From an uncultured Clostridia bacterium (lineage in GTDB: Bacteria > Bacillota > Clostridia > Oscillospirales > Ruminococcaceae): a stretch of DNA of 63,623 bases. Below the pieces are notes generated by a model. That model was given only the letters and a program-made list of their open reading frames with translations. It had not been told where the DNA came from and ran no database searches. The DNA is taken from assembly GCA_944382875.1 (NCBI GenBank), contig CALWNQ010000015.1, forward strand, positions 1 through 63,623, written 5' to 3'. Below are positions 52,249 to 62,045 of the stretch, one piece after another; position 1 is the stretch's first letter, and each line of letters begins with the position of its first letter. A program made the position numbers and the translations under genes.

Positions 52249-52278
52249 TTGACAAACAGCCTTATTTTGGGGTATCAT
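52249..52278 (+). promoter_or_regulatory. Promoter of hisS
   Basis: TTGACA, 18-bp spacer, TATCAT, 34 nt before the start codon. Confidence 0.8.
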
Positions 52279-52311
52279 GGAAGTAATTTAGTACGAATGT
52301 GAGGAATTTAG

Positions 52312-53556
52312 ATGAAAACTACCCCTGTCAAAGGTACGGCGGACTATCTGCCCCGCCAGACGCTTTTGCGGGATTATCTGCAAAGCGTGATTTTGGATAC
52401 CTATCGTTCCGCCGGATTTGAGCGGATTATGACACCGGCGATTGAAGATATGGAAAACCTGGAAAAAAGCGACGGCGGTGACAACCTGAACCTGATGTTC
52501 AAAATTCTGAAACGCGGGGATAAGCTGGATGCCGCACTGGCTGCCGGGAATTATCAGGATCTGGCAGATTTAGGTCTCCGGTACGACCTGACTTTGCCGC
52601 TCAGCCGGTTTTATGCCGCTAACCGTGCCAAACTGAATACTCCGTTTAAATGTATCCAGATTGATAAATCCTACCGCGCCGAACGTCCGCAGAAAGGCCG
52701 GATGCGGGAGTTTGTCCAGTGTGATATTGATATTTTGGGCAGCGATTCGCCTCTTTGTGAGCTGGAACTGATCCACACCACTGCCAAAGCGCTGCTGCGG
52801 TTGGACATCGGTTCCTTTACCGTAAAAGTCAATGACCGCCGTTTGCTGCGTGCCGTTCTGCGGAGCGCCGGGATTGCCGAAGAGATGATGGATACCGTTT
52901 GCGTCAGCCTGGACAAGTGGGATAAGATTGGGACCGGCGGCGTTCTGGCTGAACTTACGGAAAAAGAAGTGAGCGAAGATGCTTCCGCAAAAATTGGGGA
53001 ACTGCTGAACGGTGGTTGCACTTTGGAACAGGCCGAAGCGCTCTGCGGCGATGCGGAGGTTTCCGCACAGCTTAGAAAGCTGCTTGCTGATGCCAATAAT
53101 CTGGCAAACGGAAAATATGATGTTGTGTTTGATCTGCTGCTGATCCGCGGACAGGGGTATTACACCGGCACTGTGTTTGAGATCCAGAGCAATAAATTCC
53201 GTGGCTCGATTGCCGGCGGCGGCCGGTACGATGGGCTTGTCGGGAAATTTACCGGGGAGAATGTTCCGGCGGTTGGCTTCTCGATCGGCTTCGAGCGGAT
53301 TTTCCAGATTCTGGAGGAACAGGGCTTTTCGATTCCCGGTGTGCGCAAGCGCGTGGCTGTCCTCTGTGAGGAGCAACAGGGAGCCGAAGCGGTTGCGGCG
53401 GCGGATCTCCTGCAGCAGCAGGGAATTGACGCGGGTGTCTACCTGCGCCCGAAAAAGCTGGGAAAATTCCTTGCCCGATTGGAAGAGCAGGGCTTTGACG
53501 GGTTCCAGATTCTGGGAGAAAGCGACAGCCCCAAATGGTTTGCAGAAAAAGAGTAA
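52312..53556 (+). CDS. hisS: Histidine-tRNA ligase family protein
   Basis: 414 residues. Class II synthetase core: motif 1 in the N-terminal 60 residues, motif 2 as SYRAERPQKGRMREFVQCDI (about 122-141), the histidine-binding LLIRGQGYYTGTVFEI near 275-290 and motif 3 AVGFSIGFERIFQIL near 320-334. HisZ lacks the C-terminal anticodon-binding domain; this protein keeps a short one (about 340-414), and no his biosynthesis genes are nearby, so HisRS is preferred. The usual RGLDYY is RGQGYY here. Start ATG follows GTGAGGAATTTAG. Confidence 0.85.
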   Translation: MKTTPVKGTADYLPRQTLLRDYLQSVILDTYRSAGFERIMTPAIEDMENLEKSDGGDNLNLMFKILKRGDKLDAALAAGNYQDLADLGLRYDLTLPLSRFYAANRAKLNTPFKCIQIDKSYRAERPQKGRMREFVQCDIDILGSDSPLCELELIHTTAKALLRLDIGSFTVKVNDRRLLRAVLRSAGIAEEMMDTVCVSLDKWDKIGTGGVLAELTEKEVSEDASAKIGELLNGGCTLEQAEALCGDAEVSAQLRKLLADANNLANGKYDVVFDLLLIRGQGYYTGTVFEIQSNKFRGSIAGGGRYDGLVGKFTGENVPAVGFSIGFERIFQILEEQGFSIPGVRKRVAVLCEEQQGAEAVAAADLLQQQGIDAGVYLRPKKLGKFLARLEEQGFDGFQILGESDSPKWFAEKE

Positions 53557-53558
53557 AC

Positions 53559-53590
53559 AAAAACCGGAACCACTAAGGTTCCGGTTTTTT
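53559..53590. terminator. Bidirectional terminator
   Basis: AAACCGGAACC pairs with GGTTCCGGTTT, with A and T runs on both sides. It separates convergent hisS and the fucosidase operon. Confidence 0.95.
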
Positions 53591-53593
53591 CTG

Positions 53594-55060
53594 TCAGTCG
53601 GTAGTCAGCTTGATGCAGACCGGTGTTTTGGAGGTGATTCCCTCAGCCATCACGGTGAGATAATCATCGCAGAGGATGAATTTAACGGGATCATTATAGC
53701 CCAAAATTTCCGCTTTTTTGATTAATCCATTGAATTTGCGGACATTGCGGCCCAGTGTGCGGATTCGCACAACGCCGTCCTGCGGCCATTTCATGGCGAA
53801 AATATAGAGAGCGCCTGGTTTGGAGGTGAAACGGAAATCCTCGGTGGTAAATGGCTGGCGGAGCGTGTCGGTGAAGTGTCCTTCCGGTGTGAGGGTGGGG
53901 CCTTCGCCGTATTTTTTCCAGTGATTGGTGCCGTAGATCCCTTCGCCGTTGACGGCAAGCCATTTACCAATAGTAAGCAGGATATTTTTGTCCTTTTCCG
54001 GGATGGTGCCGTCGGCTTTCGGCCCGATGTTGAGGAGGAGAGAGCCGTTTTTACTCACCACATCCACCAGGTCGGCGATGATTTCAGCGGGATCCTTGTA
54101 ATCATTGTTTTCGGTGTAACCCCAGGAATTTCGCGCGACAGAGGTATCGTTCTGCCAGAAATCGGGGGAAATATCGCTCAGCTGTCCCCGTTCAATGTCG
54201 CGGGTGCCCGAGCTGTACTGGAATGCGTCGTTTTTGTAGTTGATGGTAACCTCTTCGCCCCATTCGGCAGCGCGGTTATAGTAGTAAGCGGCGAATTTCC
54301 GGAGGTAAGGTTTCATCGGCTCCACCTGAATCCACCAGTCAAAATAGAAAATTTTCGGACGGTATTTGTCTACCAGCTCACAGCATCGGACAAGCCAGTC
54401 TTCCATATATTCCTGTGCCACATCAAAGCCGCTGACCTGTTCGGTGTGAGAGAAAGGATCTTTGACCGACGGCCAGTACAGATCGCCGTATGGAATTTCC
54501 TGCGGCATGTCACTCGGAAAATCCTTGCCGCCACTCATAAACCAGTAGTGTTCAATCCGGTGAGAGGATACGGTCAGCGTGATGCCGTGTTTGGGGAGTT
54601 CTTTTCCCACAAGGCCGACAATATCCTTTTTGGGGCCCATTTTGGCGGCGCACCAGTCGGAAAGGTCGCTGTCATACATTTGGAAACCATCGTGATGTTC
54701 GGCAACCGGCATGACAAAGCGTGCGCCGGCTTTGTCAAAGAGATCGGCCCATTCCGCGGCATTGAACTTTTCTGCTTTGAACATGGGGATAAAATCCTTA
54801 TATCCGAAATCCTTCTGATCTCCATAAGTTTTCCGATGGTGTTCGTAACATGGGTCCCCCTGCTGGTACATTTGTCGTGGATACCATTCGTTGCCGAAAG
54901 CGGGAACACAGTAAGGTCCCCAGTGGATAAAGATGCCGAATTTCGCGTCGTGATACCACTGCGGCAGTTTGTGTGTGCACAGCGAATCCCAATCTGCCGA
55001 ATACGGTCCCTGCGCGATCACTTTTTCGACTGTTTCCAGATATTGCTTTACTTTTTTCAT
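53594..55060 (-). CDS. Alpha-L-fucosidase, GH29
   Basis: 488 residues, no signal peptide, so it acts on imported oligosaccharides. GH29 motifs: WYHDAKFGIFIHWGPYCVPA (35-54), PVAEHHDGFQMYDSDLSDW near 118-136, and the nucleophile D241 in KIFYFDWW. The C-terminal beta domain follows from about 370. It removes alpha-linked L-fucose from glycans. Start ATG 55060 is preceded by AGGAGGGAACAGG. It lies 25 nt after the GH116 gene in one operon. Confidence 0.93.
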   Translation of the reverse strand: MKKVKQYLETVEKVIAQGPYSADWDSLCTHKLPQWYHDAKFGIFIHWGPYCVPAFGNEWYPRQMYQQGDPCYEHHRKTYGDQKDFGYKDFIPMFKAEKFNAAEWADLFDKAGARFVMPVAEHHDGFQMYDSDLSDWCAAKMGPKKDIVGLVGKELPKHGITLTVSSHRIEHYWFMSGGKDFPSDMPQEIPYGDLYWPSVKDPFSHTEQVSGFDVAQEYMEDWLVRCCELVDKYRPKIFYFDWWIQVEPMKPYLRKFAAYYYNRAAEWGEEVTINYKNDAFQYSSGTRDIERGQLSDISPDFWQNDTSVARNSWGYTENNDYKDPAEIIADLVDVVSKNGSLLLNIGPKADGTIPEKDKNILLTIGKWLAVNGEGIYGTNHWKKYGEGPTLTPEGHFTDTLRQPFTTEDFRFTSKPGALYIFAMKWPQDGVVRIRTLGRNVRKFNGLIKKAEILGYNDPVKFILCDDYLTVMAEGITSKTPVCIKLTTD

Positions 55061-55085
55061 CCTGTTCCCTCCTGTTCAAACTGAT

Positions 55086-57482
55086 TTATTCCGTTTCAAA
55101 TCGGTCGATTTCCAGAATTCCGCAGACAGCTTCCGCGAACGGCTTTCCTCCGCGCATCCCGGCGAGTCCCCAGCCGTGCTCTCCGGCCAGCAGCGCACTG
55201 TAATCTTCTGATCTGTCTTTCAGATAGAGAGTGTGCGTTCTTTCGTCCAGGCGCAGGCCAGTATAAGCCTGAATCAGGGCGTAGGAAGCCATCGCGCGTG
55301 CGTACCAGTGCCCGCATTCGTATTCGTCATACGGGTTGCGGACAGTGCCGTCGTACCGTGCGCGGCAGGTTTCGACGATCTTCCGTCCGGCTTTTTCTTC
55401 TCCCATCAGGATCATGTGGGAAGCCGCCTGGTATTCGATGCCAGTCCAGACCTCGTCGCTGTAAATAAAAGGCAGCGACGGTTTTCCGCCGTGCGGCCAG
55501 GAGCAGAGCAGCAGCCCGCCCTCTTTGCCCAGCGCGTAGCCGGGGCGCTGCGGGTTTGCGTGATTTTGGAGGGTTTCCCGGAAGTTGTAGCGGAACACGC
55601 TTTGCAGATGACTGCGCACCTTGGCGGGATCGAGGATTTCCCCCACCCCGCAAACCTCTGCCATCCAGGCGCCAAGAACACCATCCGACAGACAGCCGCT
55701 GCCGTATTGATATTTTGGCCCTTCGGCTTCCAGCAGAGCCTGGGTTTCTGGATAGGGATTTTCCGGTTTGAGTTCCGCTCGCAGCCCTTTGTACTGGACA
55801 ATCTGCTCGAAATACTCGCCGTTGAACAGGGTATTTTCCATGAAATCCCGGCCTTTTTGGAAGAGTTCCCGGTATTCGGCCGCATCTTCGCCCATTGTTT
55901 CGGCCATCATCGCCGCCGCTTTGAGGGCGCCCAGATAGAAAGAGGTGCACATCGGATCCGGTCCCCAGAATTCGATGTCATAGGTGTTGTGATGCGGCTC
56001 CCGTACCACGCCTTGCCGGTCCGGATCCCAGGTTTCGATGCAGTAGTGGAGGCTTTGTTTGACTTTGGGCCAAATGCCGCAGAGCCAGCTGTCGTCGCCG
56101 CAGATGTGCCAGTCGCGGTACACCTTCATAATTCCGCCGAGCTGTCCGTCTGCCGCTGCATAGAAGTCGTGAGCGGACGGTCGGATGGGAAGCGGCGCGC
56201 GGAACTGCTGATGCCCTTCTTCATTCTGACATTCGTAAAACTCGGTTTCCCGAAGGCTGCGTTCCAAAGCGGGGAAGAGGTGGCAGATGGCCTGGGCATA
56301 GTTCCAGACATGGGTGCAGGTGCCGTGGCAGCAGCCCTCCGTGTCGCAGCATCCTTCCCATCCCCAGAGTCGTCCATCCGTCTGGCGCAGGATGGTGGGG
56401 GCTTTCAGGATGGAGAGGTTGGCTTCAATGGCGTCCAGAACGCTGTCCGGCAGTGTCGAGGCCGCGAAAGTGTCTCGGAACAGGGCGCTTTTGCGGAAAA
56501 GTTCCGAATATTCCTCTGCGATGAAGTCATGGAGCTGTTCAATTGAGGAAAAACGGGCGCTGTACCACGGTTTATAATGCGGGAGATCCTCCGTTTTTCC
56601 GCAACAGCAGCATCCGGCTTCCGAACCGATCCGCAGCCGGCTTTCTGGCACATACCAGCAGAGTTTGAGACGAACGGTTTTGCTTTCCCCAGGCTCCACC
56701 GAAAACGGGACGAACAGGCTTCCGCCGTCGCTCCGTTCCCCTGCGGGGAATTCCCGGTCGGGGCATTTTCCCTGTTCTACGCCGGTCCAGAGCATGGTCA
56801 ATGTGTCGTAAAATCCGCCGCGGAACCAGGCAGCGTCCACTGCGGCGGTGTCCTCACAGAAAGCGTAGAAAGCGCCGCCTTTCCAGGGAGCATCGGGAAG
56901 CGGCGGCTGCCGGAGAACGAACCCGTCTTTCCTTTTCTCGACAAAGGCGCTGTCGTCTGCGCCGAGGAAGTTGACCGCGTGGAAAGAAAAGACTGCTTGG
57001 ATCTTCTGTGTGGTGTTATTTTCAAACCGATATTCCAGTGCGGCAAACGGAAGCCCCGAAGCGCCGTCATCGCCGGGGACAAAGGGGCTCCAACCGGTGA
57101 TAGAAACGCCGAGCGGGACAGTTTCATCCGAAATGGAAAGGGTGGCGAACGGAAAGGCGGAGCGGAACTCCGCTTCCCCGGAAAAACGCGGCAGACCGTA
57201 GTTTTTTCCCTGCAAACCGTTTCCGGCACCGGCAAGGGATAGAGCGGGACGGCTAAAGACTTTAAAGCCTGGGACAGGGGCTTCCAGCACCCGTCCGTTT
57301 GGCGTGTCGCCGCAGATGTGCAGCGCAGCAAAGAGGTTCGGTTCAAAGTGGACATTCGGCTCATTCTGGATGGACACATTGCCGAGAGCGCCTGTGCCCT
57401 GCATGCAGATCATACCTGCACCCAGTCCACCCATCGGAAAAGCGATCTGATCCAATTCACGATCGCAAAAGCTTCGTTTCAT
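55086..57482 (-). CDS. GH116 family glycoside hydrolase (GBA2-like)
   Basis: 798 residues, cytoplasmic. The opening FPMGGLGAGMICMQGTGALG matches the N-terminal domain of GH116. The catalytic (alpha/alpha)6 barrel spans about 330-780, with LWGWEGCCDTEGCCHGTCTH, HHNTYDIEFWGPDPMCTSFY and the late GSGCLSDGVLGAWMAEVCG. Members act on beta-glucosides, beta-xylosides or N-acetylglucosaminides. The exact specificity is not readable here. ATG 57482 follows CCGGAGGGAATATATCG, and a strong promoter lies at 57530-57558. It is the first gene of an operon with the fucosidase. Confidence 0.9.
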   Translation of the reverse strand: MKRSFCDRELDQIAFPMGGLGAGMICMQGTGALGNVSIQNEPNVHFEPNLFAALHICGDTPNGRVLEAPVPGFKVFSRPALSLAGAGNGLQGKNYGLPRFSGEAEFRSAFPFATLSISDETVPLGVSITGWSPFVPGDDGASGLPFAALEYRFENNTTQKIQAVFSFHAVNFLGADDSAFVEKRKDGFVLRQPPLPDAPWKGGAFYAFCEDTAAVDAAWFRGGFYDTLTMLWTGVEQGKCPDREFPAGERSDGGSLFVPFSVEPGESKTVRLKLCWYVPESRLRIGSEAGCCCCGKTEDLPHYKPWYSARFSSIEQLHDFIAEEYSELFRKSALFRDTFAASTLPDSVLDAIEANLSILKAPTILRQTDGRLWGWEGCCDTEGCCHGTCTHVWNYAQAICHLFPALERSLRETEFYECQNEEGHQQFRAPLPIRPSAHDFYAAADGQLGGIMKVYRDWHICGDDSWLCGIWPKVKQSLHYCIETWDPDRQGVVREPHHNTYDIEFWGPDPMCTSFYLGALKAAAMMAETMGEDAAEYRELFQKGRDFMENTLFNGEYFEQIVQYKGLRAELKPENPYPETQALLEAEGPKYQYGSGCLSDGVLGAWMAEVCGVGEILDPAKVRSHLQSVFRYNFRETLQNHANPQRPGYALGKEGGLLLCSWPHGGKPSLPFIYSDEVWTGIEYQAASHMILMGEEKAGRKIVETCRARYDGTVRNPYDEYECGHWYARAMASYALIQAYTGLRLDERTHTLYLKDRSEDYSALLAGEHGWGLAGMRGGKPFAEAVCGILEIDRFETE

Positions 57483-57529
57483 CGATATATTCCCTCCGGT
57501 TTCTGTTTCATAAAGGTATCTTTAAGGGA

Positions 57530-57558
57530 AATATAGCATGGTTTCCAGAATCTGTCAA
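57530..57558 (-). promoter_or_regulatory. Promoter of the GH116-fucosidase operon
   Basis: On the minus strand: TTGACA, 17-bp spacer, TATATT, 48 nt before the start codon. Confidence 0.9.
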
Positions 57559-57599
57559 GGAGCGTTTTGGAAAAATGGTAAAGCTGCATGAATTTTTAC

Positions 57600-57632
57600 A
57601 AAAAAAGGAACCAGCAATGTTCCGCCGGTTCC
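57600..57632 (-). terminator. Terminator of the alpha-galactosidase/kinase operon
   Basis: On the minus strand GGAACC pairs with GGTTCC, with more pairing inside, followed by seven T. It begins 12 nt after the kinase stop. Confidence 0.85.
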
Positions 57633-57643
57633 AGGTGTAAATT

Positions 57644-58210
57644 TCAGTTTTCCGAGCAGCGGGAACGGATCCAGCCGCAAACCATCTGCAGCGCGGTGTC
57701 AGAGGGGAAGCTTCCGTTCAAAATCAGGTCGGCGCGCCATTTGCAGGGTTCTACATATTGGGAAAAGCGGGGACGCACCGCATTGAGATAACGATCGGTG
57801 ATTTCCTCAAACTCCTGTCCCCAGCTCAGATGCCGTTTGATGCGGCGGACGGTTCGCTCCTCATCGGGACAATCGGCGTACAGCCGCAAATCCAGCCGGG
57901 AATAGATTGCTTCATCCCAGAGCGCCAGGATTCCTTCCACAAGAATGACATCGGGAGTTTCAGCCGCTGCTTGTTCCAGATCGGCGTGGAGCTTCGCCAG
58001 ATCCATCGTATCGGGATGGTTGTCGTCCCGGTACTCCACCCCGTTGATAAATCCGCGGATGCGCGGGCGCTGTTCGGGCGGGTAGAAATACTTGTCCATA
58101 TGGAATGCCCGAACCGACAGATCGGAAAGCTGCTGTTCCAAGGCGTTTACAAAGGTGGTTTTGCCGCTGCAGCTGCCGCCTGCCACACCGATCCAAAGTG
58201 TTTTGCTCAT
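57644..58210 (-). CDS. Uridine kinase-like P-loop kinase
   Basis: 188 residues. Walker A is GVAGGSCSGKTTFVNAL (8-24). A DKY motif near 39 and the acidic HPDTMDLAKLHADLE segment follow, then the lid-type arginines in RTVRRIKRHLSWGQEFEE. This is the uridine kinase/phosphoribulokinase family. It begins 12 nt after the alpha-galactosidase stop and is co-transcribed with it, so it may phosphorylate a sugar or nucleoside linked to galactoside use rather than serve pyrimidine salvage. The substrate is not determined. Confidence 0.85.
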   Translation of the reverse strand: MSKTLWIGVAGGSCSGKTTFVNALEQQLSDLSVRAFHMDKYFYPPEQRPRIRGFINGVEYRDDNHPDTMDLAKLHADLEQAAAETPDVILVEGILALWDEAIYSRLDLRLYADCPDEERTVRRIKRHLSWGQEFEEITDRYLNAVRPRFSQYVEPCKWRADLILNGSFPSDTALQMVCGWIRSRCSEN

Positions 58211-58222
58211 GCGGACTCCTCC

Positions 58223-60412
58223 TTATTCTGCCACAAGATGGAGAAGCAGACTGTCTCCGTCTTTCCATTTTTGGGAGAGGTTTAACCCGGCGTTCATCAG
58301 GGTGTCGCCCGAAAGGACAGGGCCGTTTTCTCCCACCCGATATTTTTTAACGGGGTCAAGTCCTGCCAGCCGCAGGTAGCTCGTGAAATTCACCCGGGTG
58401 CGCGGGACGATAAAGGTGACCAGCGCTTCGTTTTGGTCGGCAGAAACGCTCATCCAGGCGCAGCCGTTTTCGTTTTCAAAGGGACTCAGCAGACGGTAGA
58501 AGTCGCCGTCCTGCACCAGCGGGGCATAGGCGTGATACTGGGCCACCTGCTTTCTCACCAGTGCTTTTTCCTCGCTTGTGAGCTTGGTCAGATCGAGCTC
58601 ATAGCCGAAAGCGCCCGCCATTGCGACATTGCCGCGGGTTTCAAAGGAGGTGTCGCGGCCGGTTTGATGGTTCGGGGAGGCCGAAACATGGGCGCTGATC
58701 GAGGAGGGCGGATAGACCATCGAGGTGCCGTACTGGATGCGGCAGCGTTCGATTGCGTCGGTATCGTCGCTGGTCCAGATCTGGGGGGAGTAGTAGAGCA
58801 TTGCGGGATCGAACCGTCCGCCGCCGCCCGAGCAGCCCTCAAACAGAATGTGCGGATAGGCGGAGGTGAGCCGTTCCAGCAGGCTGTACAGCCCCAAAAC
58901 ATAGCGGTGGAAGGTTTCCTTGCGGCGTTCGGGTGGGAGTGCTGCGCTGGCAGCTTCGGTCAGATTGCGGTTGAAGTCCCACTTGACATAGGCGATGTTG
59001 GCGGAAGAAAGGATGGCTGAAATCGCGTCAAACAAGTAGTCGCGGACCTCGCTTCTCGTCATGTCGAGGACATACTGGGTGCGGGCAATGGAGGGTTCGC
59101 GGCCCGGCGCGCAGAGTACCCAGTCAGGATGGCTGCGGAAGAGGTCAGAATCGGGGGAAATCATTTCCGGTTCAAACCAGATGCCGAATTTCAGCCCCAT
59201 TTGGTTGATTCGTTCAACGAGCGAGGCAAGGCCGCCTTTTAGCTTCTGCTCATTGACCACCCAGTCACCAAGCGAACAGCGGTCATCGTTGCGTTTGCCG
59301 AACCATCCGTCGTCCATGACCAGCATTTCAATGCCCAGGTCGGCGGCATCCCGCGCGATGGCGCAGAGCTTTTCCTCATCAAAATCAAAGTAGGTTGCCT
59401 CCCAGTTGTTGACCAGGATGGGGCGGATTTTTTCTTTCCATTCGCCGCGGCAGAGATGGCGGCGGTAGAGATGATGGAAAGTGCGGGACATTCCGCCCAG
59501 TCCTTCATCTGAAAAGGCCATTACCGCTTCGGGCGTTGCAAAGCTTTCGCCGGGGGCAAGTTTCCACTCAAAGTCGATGGGATTGATGCCCATGACCAGA
59601 CGGGTGGAATTGTAAGCGTCACATTCGGTTTCAATGGCAAAGTTGCCGCTGTAGATCAGGCTGAATCCATACGCTTCGCCGTGTGTTTCGTCGGTATATT
59701 TGCCGGCTAGTGCGGCAAAGGGGTTGTGGTTGTGGGAGGAGGAGCCGCGTTTGCTGGCGATGGAGCGGATCTCGTGGCTCAGCGGTGTCCGGCAGATCTG
59801 GCGTTCCTGCGCCCATTGGCCGTAGAGGTGGACAAGATCAAAATCCATCCGGTTGAAATCGACGCAGGCGCTGGCGGCCTTTTCGATCCAGAATGGAGCA
59901 GAGCCGGCGTTGCGGATGACAGCCGCGCGGGTGATGGCGCTGTATTCCTCAAGAATGCCGTAAAGCAGATGGACTTCGGCGCCGGTTAGCGGATCTTCCA
60001 TAAGAATGTCGAGCGTTTCGGCTTCGTTGTCTGCCGCATAGACTGCCGGCATGCCGGGGAGCGTGTATTTTCCTTTGCGGATGGTATGGGAGCGGTATCG
60101 CAGACTGGTAGCGGTGCTGCCGTTTTCTCCACGGATGGCAATGGCAGCCAGCCGGTAATCGCCGGTGCCGTTCTGGGGATATTCCTGTAAAGCACTGTCC
60201 AAGGTAAAGGGCTGCGTTTCTCCCCCGGGGGGATTGGGGCTGAACGAAGAAAGCCAGAGTGGGAATTTTAAGTAAGAAAGCGCGGTGTCCGAAATATGGG
60301 CGCCGCAGTAAAGATGGATGAGCGCGCCGTGTTCGTCTACGCAGAAGGCGTAGCTGAACTTTCCGGCATCGAGCCGGAAGATGCAGGCTTCGGAATCATA
60401 CAGTATCGGCAT
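58223..60412 (-). CDS. Alpha-galactosidase, GH36
   Basis: 729 residues from ATG 60412, with AGAAAGGATCTGATTGT before it; a longer in-frame start lacks a ribosome site. Cytoplasmic. An N-terminal beta-sandwich (about 1-310) leads to the TIM barrel with MLVMDDGWFGKRNDD, the nucleophile D479 in YVKWDFNRN and the acid/base in WTSDDTDAIER (D549/D550), at positions matching Geobacillus AgaA. It releases galactose from raffinose-type sugars or galactosyl glycans; GalE (37918) can process the product. Divergent from rhaB, with facing promoters. Confidence 0.95.
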   Translation of the reverse strand: MPILYDSEACIFRLDAGKFSYAFCVDEHGALIHLYCGAHISDTALSYLKFPLWLSSFSPNPPGGETQPFTLDSALQEYPQNGTGDYRLAAIAIRGENGSTATSLRYRSHTIRKGKYTLPGMPAVYAADNEAETLDILMEDPLTGAEVHLLYGILEEYSAITRAAVIRNAGSAPFWIEKAASACVDFNRMDFDLVHLYGQWAQERQICRTPLSHEIRSIASKRGSSSHNHNPFAALAGKYTDETHGEAYGFSLIYSGNFAIETECDAYNSTRLVMGINPIDFEWKLAPGESFATPEAVMAFSDEGLGGMSRTFHHLYRRHLCRGEWKEKIRPILVNNWEATYFDFDEEKLCAIARDAADLGIEMLVMDDGWFGKRNDDRCSLGDWVVNEQKLKGGLASLVERINQMGLKFGIWFEPEMISPDSDLFRSHPDWVLCAPGREPSIARTQYVLDMTRSEVRDYLFDAISAILSSANIAYVKWDFNRNLTEAASAALPPERRKETFHRYVLGLYSLLERLTSAYPHILFEGCSGGGGRFDPAMLYYSPQIWTSDDTDAIERCRIQYGTSMVYPPSSISAHVSASPNHQTGRDTSFETRGNVAMAGAFGYELDLTKLTSEEKALVRKQVAQYHAYAPLVQDGDFYRLLSPFENENGCAWMSVSADQNEALVTFIVPRTRVNFTSYLRLAGLDPVKKYRVGENGPVLSGDTLMNAGLNLSQKWKDGDSLLLHLVAE

Positions 60413-60447
60413 ACAATCAGATCCTTTCTGTGGATGTTTGCAGTTTG

Positions 60448-60476
60448 ATTGTAGCATAAAGACAATCAAATTACAA
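60448..60476 (-). promoter_or_regulatory. Promoter of the alpha-galactosidase operon
   Basis: On the minus strand: TTGTAA, 17-bp spacer, TACAAT. GATTGT repeats around it (ATTGTAATTTGATTGT) could be an operator. Confidence 0.65.
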
Positions 60477-60531
60477 TCATTTCCGGACAAAAAACGGCAA
60501 ATGCGGTTGAGAAAATTCCCAAATCAAGACC

Positions 60532-60560
60532 TTTTCAAACAGAAATTTTTGTTGTATAAT
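60532..60560 (+). promoter_or_regulatory. Promoter of the rha operon
   Basis: TTTTCA, 17-bp spacer, TATAAT, 57 nt before rhaB. The weak -35 suggests dependence on an activator; no regulator gene is nearby. Confidence 0.6.
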
Positions 60561-60616
60561 GAAAATATAGATTGATCTAAAACGTTTTACTTCAATATCA
60601 GAAAAGAGGGGAAACA

Positions 60617-62032
60617 ATGGAACAGCGATATTTTTTGGCCGTTGATATCGGGGCTTCCAGTGGCCGGCATATTCTGGGTTCGGTGCAGGAAGGGAAGATT
60701 GTTCTCGAAGAGATCTACCGCTTTGAAAACGGCTATGTGGAGCGGAATGGCCATGCCTGCTGGGACCACGAGCGGCTATTTGCTGAGCTTCTAAACGGAA
60801 TGAAGCGCTGTGCGAAGCTGGGAAAAATCCCGGACAGCATGGGAATTGATACCTGGGGCGTTGATTTTGCGCTGGTGGACGAAAAAGGCTGTCTGGTCGG
60901 GGATATGGTGGCTTACCGCGACGGTCGCACTGCCGGGATGGAGGAAGAGGTTGCCCGTCTGATCCCGCCGGAGGATTTGTACGCCCGCACCGGTATTCAG
61001 AAACAGAGCTACAACACTCTGTTCCAGCTGATGGCGCTCAAAAAGGAACATCCGGAACAGCTGGAACGCGCTGTGCGGCTGCTGATGGTGCCGGAATACT
61101 TCCACTACCGGCTGACCGGCGTGATGAAGAACGAATACACTCTTGCTACTACAACTGAGCTGATCTGTGCGGCCAAAAAAGACTGGGATCGGGAGCTGAT
61201 GGGGATCCTGGGACTGCCGGAGCGGATTTTCGGGGAACTGAGCCTTCCCGGTACCGAAGTGGGGAGGCTGCTGCCGGAAATCGCGGCGGAAGTGGGCTTC
61301 TCCTGCCGGGTAGTGCTGCCAAGCACCCACGACACGGCATCGGCGGTGCTGGCTGTTCCCAAAACAGAGGACAACGCCATGTACATCAGCTCCGGCACCT
61401 GGTCGCTGATCGGGGTGGAGCGGATGCAGCCCGACTGTTCGGAACAGAGCCGGAAACTCAATTTCACCAATGAGGGCGGATACGGTTACCGCTTCCGCTA
61501 TCTGAAAAATATCATGGGCCTTTGGATGATCCAGTCGGTTCGCCGCGAATTTAAGGCACAAGGCACCGCATACAGCTTTGATGACCTCTGCGATCTGGCA
61601 ATCAAAGCGGGGGATTTCCCGTCCCGCGTCGATGCGGCGGATGAGTGTTTTCTGGCGCCGAAAAGCATGATGGAAGAAGTCCGGGACTTCTGCGCCCGGA
61701 GTGGGCAGAAGGTTCCCTCCAGCCCGGAAGAGCTGATGGCCTGCATCTATCGGAGCCTGGCCGAAGGCTACCGCAAAGCGGTCCGGGAAATGGAAGAAGT
61801 TGTTGGTGTGCAGGTTCCCTGTATCCACATCGTCGGCGGGGGAAGCAAGGATTGGTACTTAAACCAGCTTACCGCCGAATTTACTGGCAAAACAGTCTAT
61901 GCCGGTCCGGCCGAAGCGACAGCGCTCGGCAACATTCTGGCGCAGATGCTTGCCGAAGGAATTTATTCTTCTGTGGAAGAGGCAAGAAAAGCGGTAGGTG
62001 AGTCGTTTGCTGTCCGCAAAATCGAACCGTAA
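60617..62032 (+). CDS. rhaB: Rhamnulokinase
   Basis: 471 residues. FGGY kinase family: ATP/sugar site [16 protein letters not shown] (8-23), [16 protein letters not shown] near 76-91, and the FGGY-like nucleotide site [18 protein letters not shown] near 402-419. It phosphorylates L-rhamnulose to L-rhamnulose 1-phosphate. ATG 60617 follows AGAGGGGAAACA. rhaA follows after 13 nt. Confidence 0.95.
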   Translation: MEQRYFLAVDIGASSGRHILGSVQEGKIVLEEIYRFENGYVERNGHACWDHERLFAELLNGMKRCAKLGKIPDSMGIDTWGVDFALVDEKGCLVGDMVAYRDGRTAGMEEEVARLIPPEDLYARTGIQKQSYNTLFQLMALKKEHPEQLERAVRLLMVPEYFHYRLTGVMKNEYTLATTTELICAAKKDWDRELMGILGLPERIFGELSLPGTEVGRLLPEIAAEVGFSCRVVLPSTHDTASAVLAVPKTEDNAMYISSGTWSLIGVERMQPDCSEQSRKLNFTNEGGYGYRFRYLKNIMGLWMIQSVRREFKAQGTAYSFDDLCDLAIKAGDFPSRVDAADECFLAPKSMMEEVRDFCARSGQKVPSSPEELMACIYRSLAEGYRKAVREMEEVVGVQVPCIHIVGGGSKDWYLNQLTAEFTGKTVYAGPAEATALGNILAQMLAEGIYSSVEEARKAVGESFAVRKIEP

Positions 62033-62045
62033 AGGAGTGGCTTTT

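Noticed and set aside
52312-53556. HisZ (ATP phosphoribosyltransferase regulatory subunit) instead of HisRS
   Set aside because: The protein keeps a C-terminal domain and the histidine-binding YYTGTVFE motif, and no histidine biosynthesis genes are adjacent. The short C-terminal domain still leaves some doubt.
53876-55084. A 402-codon plus-strand frame opposite the fucosidase gene
   Set aside because: Shadow of the GH29 coding sequence, with hydrophobic low-complexity residues and no ribosome site.
55233-56546. A 437-codon plus-strand frame opposite the GH116 gene
   Set aside because: The minus strand carries a full-length GH116 with catalytic motifs, a ribosome site and a promoter; the plus frame has none.
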